In this document: positions 6,591 through 8,857 of the stretch, piece by piece | How positions within the stretch are numbered: position 1 is the stretch's first letter | How the letters are laid out: every line of letters begins with the position of its first letter | Origin: Bacteroidota bacterium | GTDB lineage: Bacteria; Bacteroidota; Bacteroidia; B-17B0; B-17BO | Length of the DNA stretch: 8,857 nucleotides | Direction: 5' to 3' | Assembly (NCBI GenBank): GCA_025356715.1 | Contig: JANXRU010000239.1 | Location: 1 to 8,857, forward strand | Made by a program: the position numbers and the translations under genes | The notes under the pieces: generated by a model | Seen by the model: the letters and a program-made list of their open reading frames with translations, nothing else | The model's database searches: none | What the model was told of the DNA's origin: nothing

Positions 6591-6920
6591 ATGATACATA
6601 TTGGAAAAGAAATTGAAAAAATTTATACCGAATCAGGAATTAAAATGGTTGTTTTTGCAAAAAAACTAAACACAGTTCCTCGTAACGTTTACAATATTTT
6701 TTCAAGAGAAAGTATTGATACTGAGATTTTAGTTAAAGTATCAGAAATTCTTAAATATGATTTTTTTAGATTATACTACTCATCTAAAATTGATTTACCA
6801 ATAATTAAGTCTAAAAAATTAAATCAATCTCTTGGACAAAAAAAAGTATTAATAACGATTGAAGTAGAGGAAGAAAGGCAAAAAACAGAAATACTTCGGA
6901 TTTTAAATATTCCTAATTGA
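6591..6920 (+). CDS. Small XRE/Cro-type helix-turn-helix transcriptional regulator (109 aa)
   Basis: Residues about 4-60 fit a Cro/C1-type helix-turn-helix. They follow a pattern common in short Bacteroidota regulators: start M-x-H-I-G-K-E-I, then FAKKLN at 22-27, a recognition-helix region RNVYNIFSRESID at 31-43, and LVKVSEILKYDFF at 47-59. The conserved I-H-I-G at the N-terminus supports the ATG at 6591. The tail (about 85-109) has a KVLITIEVE strand followed by a charged helix, which may mediate dimerisation; there is no ligand or protease domain. The gene is divergent from the T9SS cargo operon, and a control role over it is possible but unproven. It is convergent with the FAD-dehydrogenase gene 56 bases downstream, with no convincing terminator between them. 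Many relatives stand alone next to unrelated genes. Confidence 0.85.
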   Translation: MIHIGKEIEKIYTESGIKMVVFAKKLNTVPRNVYNIFSRESIDTEILVKVSEILKYDFFRLYYSSKIDLPIIKSKKLNQSLGQKKVLITIEVEEERQKTEILRILNIPN

Positions 6921-6976
6921 TTAATATTATTGATATCTTCTAACAATTTCTCCGTAATTTCCCGCTACCTTTTACC

Positions 6977-8566
6977 TCAACCAATCGTAATATTTATCGC
7001 ATTCACGCAATTAACACCATCCATAGCAGCACTAACGATGCCACCTGCATAGCCAGCACCTTCCGCACAGGGATATAAGTTTTTAAGTTCAATGTGTTGC
7101 ATAGTTATCTTATCTCGTGGTATACGAACAGGGGTTGATGTGCGAGATTCTACTCCAACCATAATGGCATCATTAGTAATGTAACCTCGCATCTTATTAT
7201 TAAATGCTTTAAACCCTTGTTCTAAATTAGATGAAATTTGTTTCCCTAATACATCACTCATTTGCACAGAAGCTACGCCAGGCTGATACGAGCATTCTAT
7301 CAATTGCTTGCTTACTTTATGATTCATGAAATCTTGCAAGTTTTGCGCAGGAGCAGTTTGTGTTTTACCTCCCATAAGCCATGCTTGATGTTCGATATCT
7401 TTTTGCAATTGTAAGCCTGCTAAAGCACCGTGTTTTTTATACGGTTCAAAATCTTTTAGCTCTAATCCCACAACGATACCACTATTAGCGAATGGATTGT
7501 TACGCTTTGATGGACTCCACCCATTTGTTACAACCTCATCCTGCGCTGTAGCACAAGGCGCTATAATACCACCAGGGCACATGCAAAACGAATATACGCC
7601 ATAATCCTTAGCTTGATGAACTAAACTATATGAAGCGGCTGGTAAGTAATTTCTTTTTTCTAAAACATCTGCAACGCTAGTGCAACTGTATTGTATGCTA
7701 TCCACATAGTCTTGCGGATGCTCCACGCGCACTCCTAATGCAAAAGGTTTTGCTTCGATGGCAATTTTTTTTCTATCTAATAATTCAAAAATATCGCGTG
7801 CCGAATGGCCTGTAGCTAATATCACTTGCTCACAAGGACATTCAAATGATTCATTAATTTCCGAATCTAAAATAATGAGTGATTTAATGGTATCGCCTGT
7901 ATAATTAATATCAATTAATTTGGCATTAAAATGTACTTGTCCGCCATGTTTTAAAATGGTTTCACGCATCTTACTAATAATATTTGGTAATTTATTAGTG
8001 CCAATGTGCGGATGTGCGTCAATTAAAATTTCGGGAGTAGCGCCATGATAAACAAAGGTTTTTAAAATGTGATCAATGTCGCCTCGCTTGCTCGACCTCG
8101 TGTAAAGCTTACCATCACTGTAGGTTCCGGCGCCGCCTTCTCCAAAACAATAATTACTTTCTTCGTTTATCAAGTGTAATTTATGAATGGCCGCTAAATC
8201 TCTTCGTCGTGTTTGTACATCTTTACCTCGTTCAAAAACTATTGGTTTTATTCCCAATTCCAAACAACGTAACGCCGCATATAAGCCAGCAGGGCCAGAT
8301 CCAATAATAGTTATGGTTTGTTTAGAAGATGAAACCTCTTTATAATTCATCACAATAGGTTCATCAATAACGGGTTCGTTAATAATAACTTCTACTTTCA
8401 AATTAATTTTGATGTTTCGGGAACGAGCATCGATGCTACGTTTTAAAGGCTTAACAAAAAATGTATCACTTTCTTTTAACCCAAGACTTTCGCCAATATC
8501 TTGTTTTAGGAGCTGCTCGTTAAAAGCAATGTTTGGAGGTAGTACAAGTTGTATTTCTTTTTTCAT
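6977..8566 (-). CDS. FAD-dependent dehydrogenase, COG2509 family (529 aa)
   Basis: An N-terminal domain of about 80 residues precedes a Rossmann dinucleotide site at 85-95 (TIIGSGPAGLY), with FERG at 111-114 ending the second strand. Further family landmarks are FGEGGAGTYSDGKL at 141-154, VILATGHSARDIF at 248-260, a PGGIIAPCAT segment at 331-340, GVESRTSTPVRIPRD at 471-485 and a C-terminal FAD-contact region PCAEGAGYAGGI at 499-510. This order and the length are those of the widespread uncharacterised FAD-utilising dehydrogenases of COG2509. The enzyme has no signal peptide and should be cytoplasmic; its substrate is not established. The start MKKEIQLVLPP fits the family, since the N-terminal domain begins directly. 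It lies 74 bases downstream of the porT-like gene in the same direction, with its own candidate promoter in the gap. No obvious Shine-Dalgarno site is seen. The gene looks intact. Confidence 0.9.
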   Translation of the reverse strand: MKKEIQLVLPPNIAFNEQLLKQDIGESLGLKESDTFFVKPLKRSIDARSRNIKINLKVEVIINEPVIDEPIVMNYKEVSSSKQTITIIGSGPAGLYAALRCLELGIKPIVFERGKDVQTRRRDLAAIHKLHLINEESNYCFGEGGAGTYSDGKLYTRSSKRGDIDHILKTFVYHGATPEILIDAHPHIGTNKLPNIISKMRETILKHGGQVHFNAKLIDINYTGDTIKSLIILDSEINESFECPCEQVILATGHSARDIFELLDRKKIAIEAKPFALGVRVEHPQDYVDSIQYSCTSVADVLEKRNYLPAASYSLVHQAKDYGVYSFCMCPGGIIAPCATAQDEVVTNGWSPSKRNNPFANSGIVVGLELKDFEPYKKHGALAGLQLQKDIEHQAWLMGGKTQTAPAQNLQDFMNHKVSKQLIECSYQPGVASVQMSDVLGKQISSNLEQGFKAFNNKMRGYITNDAIMVGVESRTSTPVRIPRDKITMQHIELKNLYPCAEGAGYAGGIVSAAMDGVNCVNAINITIG

Positions 8567-8599
8567 CGTGTTATGGAAGATTTTTATTCTTCAGGTTAT

Positions 8600-8631
8600 T
8601 AAACTTAAATTACTATAAAGTCTATTACAAA
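8600..8631 (-). promoter_or_regulatory. Candidate promoter for the FAD-dehydrogenase gene
   Basis: On the minus strand TTTG (8631-8628) is followed after 20 bases by TAAGTTTA (8607-8600), a seven-of-eight match to TAnnTTTG at about the usual Bacteroidota spacing. Transcription would begin near 8595, giving a leader of under 30 bases. Within that leader GAAGA and TCTTC (8592-8576) could form a weak five-pair hairpin. AT-rich sequence makes chance matches easy. Confidence 0.35.
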
Positions 8632-8640
8632 TAAAATCGA

Positions 8641-8857
8641 TTACCCTTCAAACGTAATTGAAAAAATAATCATTTTAGAATTCACTTTATCAATACTTCT
8701 ACTGAAAACATTATTTTGAAATTGTAATAAATTTTTTGTGCCATTTAATACTTTTAATTCAAGTCCTAATTTAAAATATTGTAAGTAAAAATCGACGCCT
8801 AAACCGCCGCTATAAAAATAATCATCACGTATTAATTTTACCGCATCGTCTAATTGA
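8641..8857 (-). CDS. porT: PorT-like T9SS outer-membrane beta-barrel protein, C-terminal part
   Basis: The open frame enters from the right edge and ends with TAA at 8643-8641, giving 71 residues. The pattern is a membrane beta-barrel C-terminus: GGLGVDFYLQYFKLGLELKV (residues 17-36), a loop, then SIDKVNSKMIIFSITFEG. As I remember them, PorT/SprT proteins end in the same way: G-x-G-x-D-F-Y, an aromatic strand with E-L-K, a short N-L-L segment, then S-x-x-I-D-x-x-N-S-K and a last strand ending T-F-E. PorT is an integral outer-membrane protein required for T9SS secretion in Porphyromonas gingivalis and Flavobacterium johnsoniae. That fits a genome with T9SS cargo nearby. The N-terminus is outside the window, so another outer-membrane barrel protein is not excluded. 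Confidence 0.65.
   Translation of the reverse strand, partial: QLDDAVKLIRDDYFYSGGLGVDFYLQYFKLGLELKVLNGTKNLLQFQNNVFSRSIDKVNSKMIIFSITFEG

Noticed and set aside
6921..6976. Bidirectional terminator between the XRE and FAD-dehydrogenase genes
   Set aside because: Only short A/T inverted repeats such as AATATT are present; no GC-containing stem followed by a T-run was found.
8409..8618. 69-codon plus-strand open frame
   Set aside because: Antisense to the N-terminal domain of the FAD dehydrogenase and its leader; no independent support.
1..8857. Defence system, mobile element, phage or CRISPR content
   Set aside because: No transposase, integrase, nuclease, toxin-antitoxin pair, terminal repeats or regularly spaced repeats were found. 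The lone XRE regulator has no toxin partner: its neighbours are a secreted protease and an FAD dehydrogenase.

Overview
The window comes from an AT-rich member of the Bacteroidota, probably Flavobacteriales-like (the order is a guess). The evidence is three secreted proteins ending in type IX secretion system (T9SS) type A sorting domains, the C-terminus of a PorT-like T9SS outer-membrane protein, a Bacteroidota-style short XRE regulator, and TAnnTTTG-type promoter boxes with few Shine-Dalgarno sequences.

Layout, left to right. Positions 1-227 hold the 3' end of a plus-strand YceI-domain gene. From 229 to 6342 the minus strand carries a compact row of T9SS cargo genes, transcribed from right to left. 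First comes a large M43-like metalloprotease/beta-helix protein (6342 down to 2748), then a 502-residue propeller-like secreted protein, then a 317-residue secreted protein. Gaps of 44 and 12 bases suggest one operon; the 44-base gap contains a strong hairpin. A 248-base divergent intergenic region separates this row from a plus-strand 109-residue XRE-type helix-turn-helix regulator (6591-6920). Convergent to it is a minus-strand FAD-dependent dehydrogenase of the COG2509 type (6977-8566). The window ends inside the minus-strand porT-like gene (8641-8857).

The main observation is that the metalloprotease is split into two reading frames (5509-6342 and 2748-5603) at a run of eight C residues on the coding strand (5560-5567). 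Removing one C joins the HExxH zinc motif upstream to the missing Met-turn (NNLMGGC) and the typical post-catalytic sequence downstream, giving a single protein of about 1197 residues with signal peptide, M43 protease domain, beta-helix, helical region and sorting domain. A base-count error in the assembly is the plainest explanation. Slipped-strand phase variation, +1 ribosomal slippage at CCC-C, or true decay are alternatives. The zinc motif also has Asp where the family usually has Gly.

Functionally, three exported or surface-anchored proteins and a piece of their export machinery lie within 9 kb. The regulator is divergent from the cargo operon and might control it, but nothing in the sequence proves this. 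I see no tRNA, rRNA, CRISPR array, insertion sequence or phage gene. All gaps between genes are under 300 bases.
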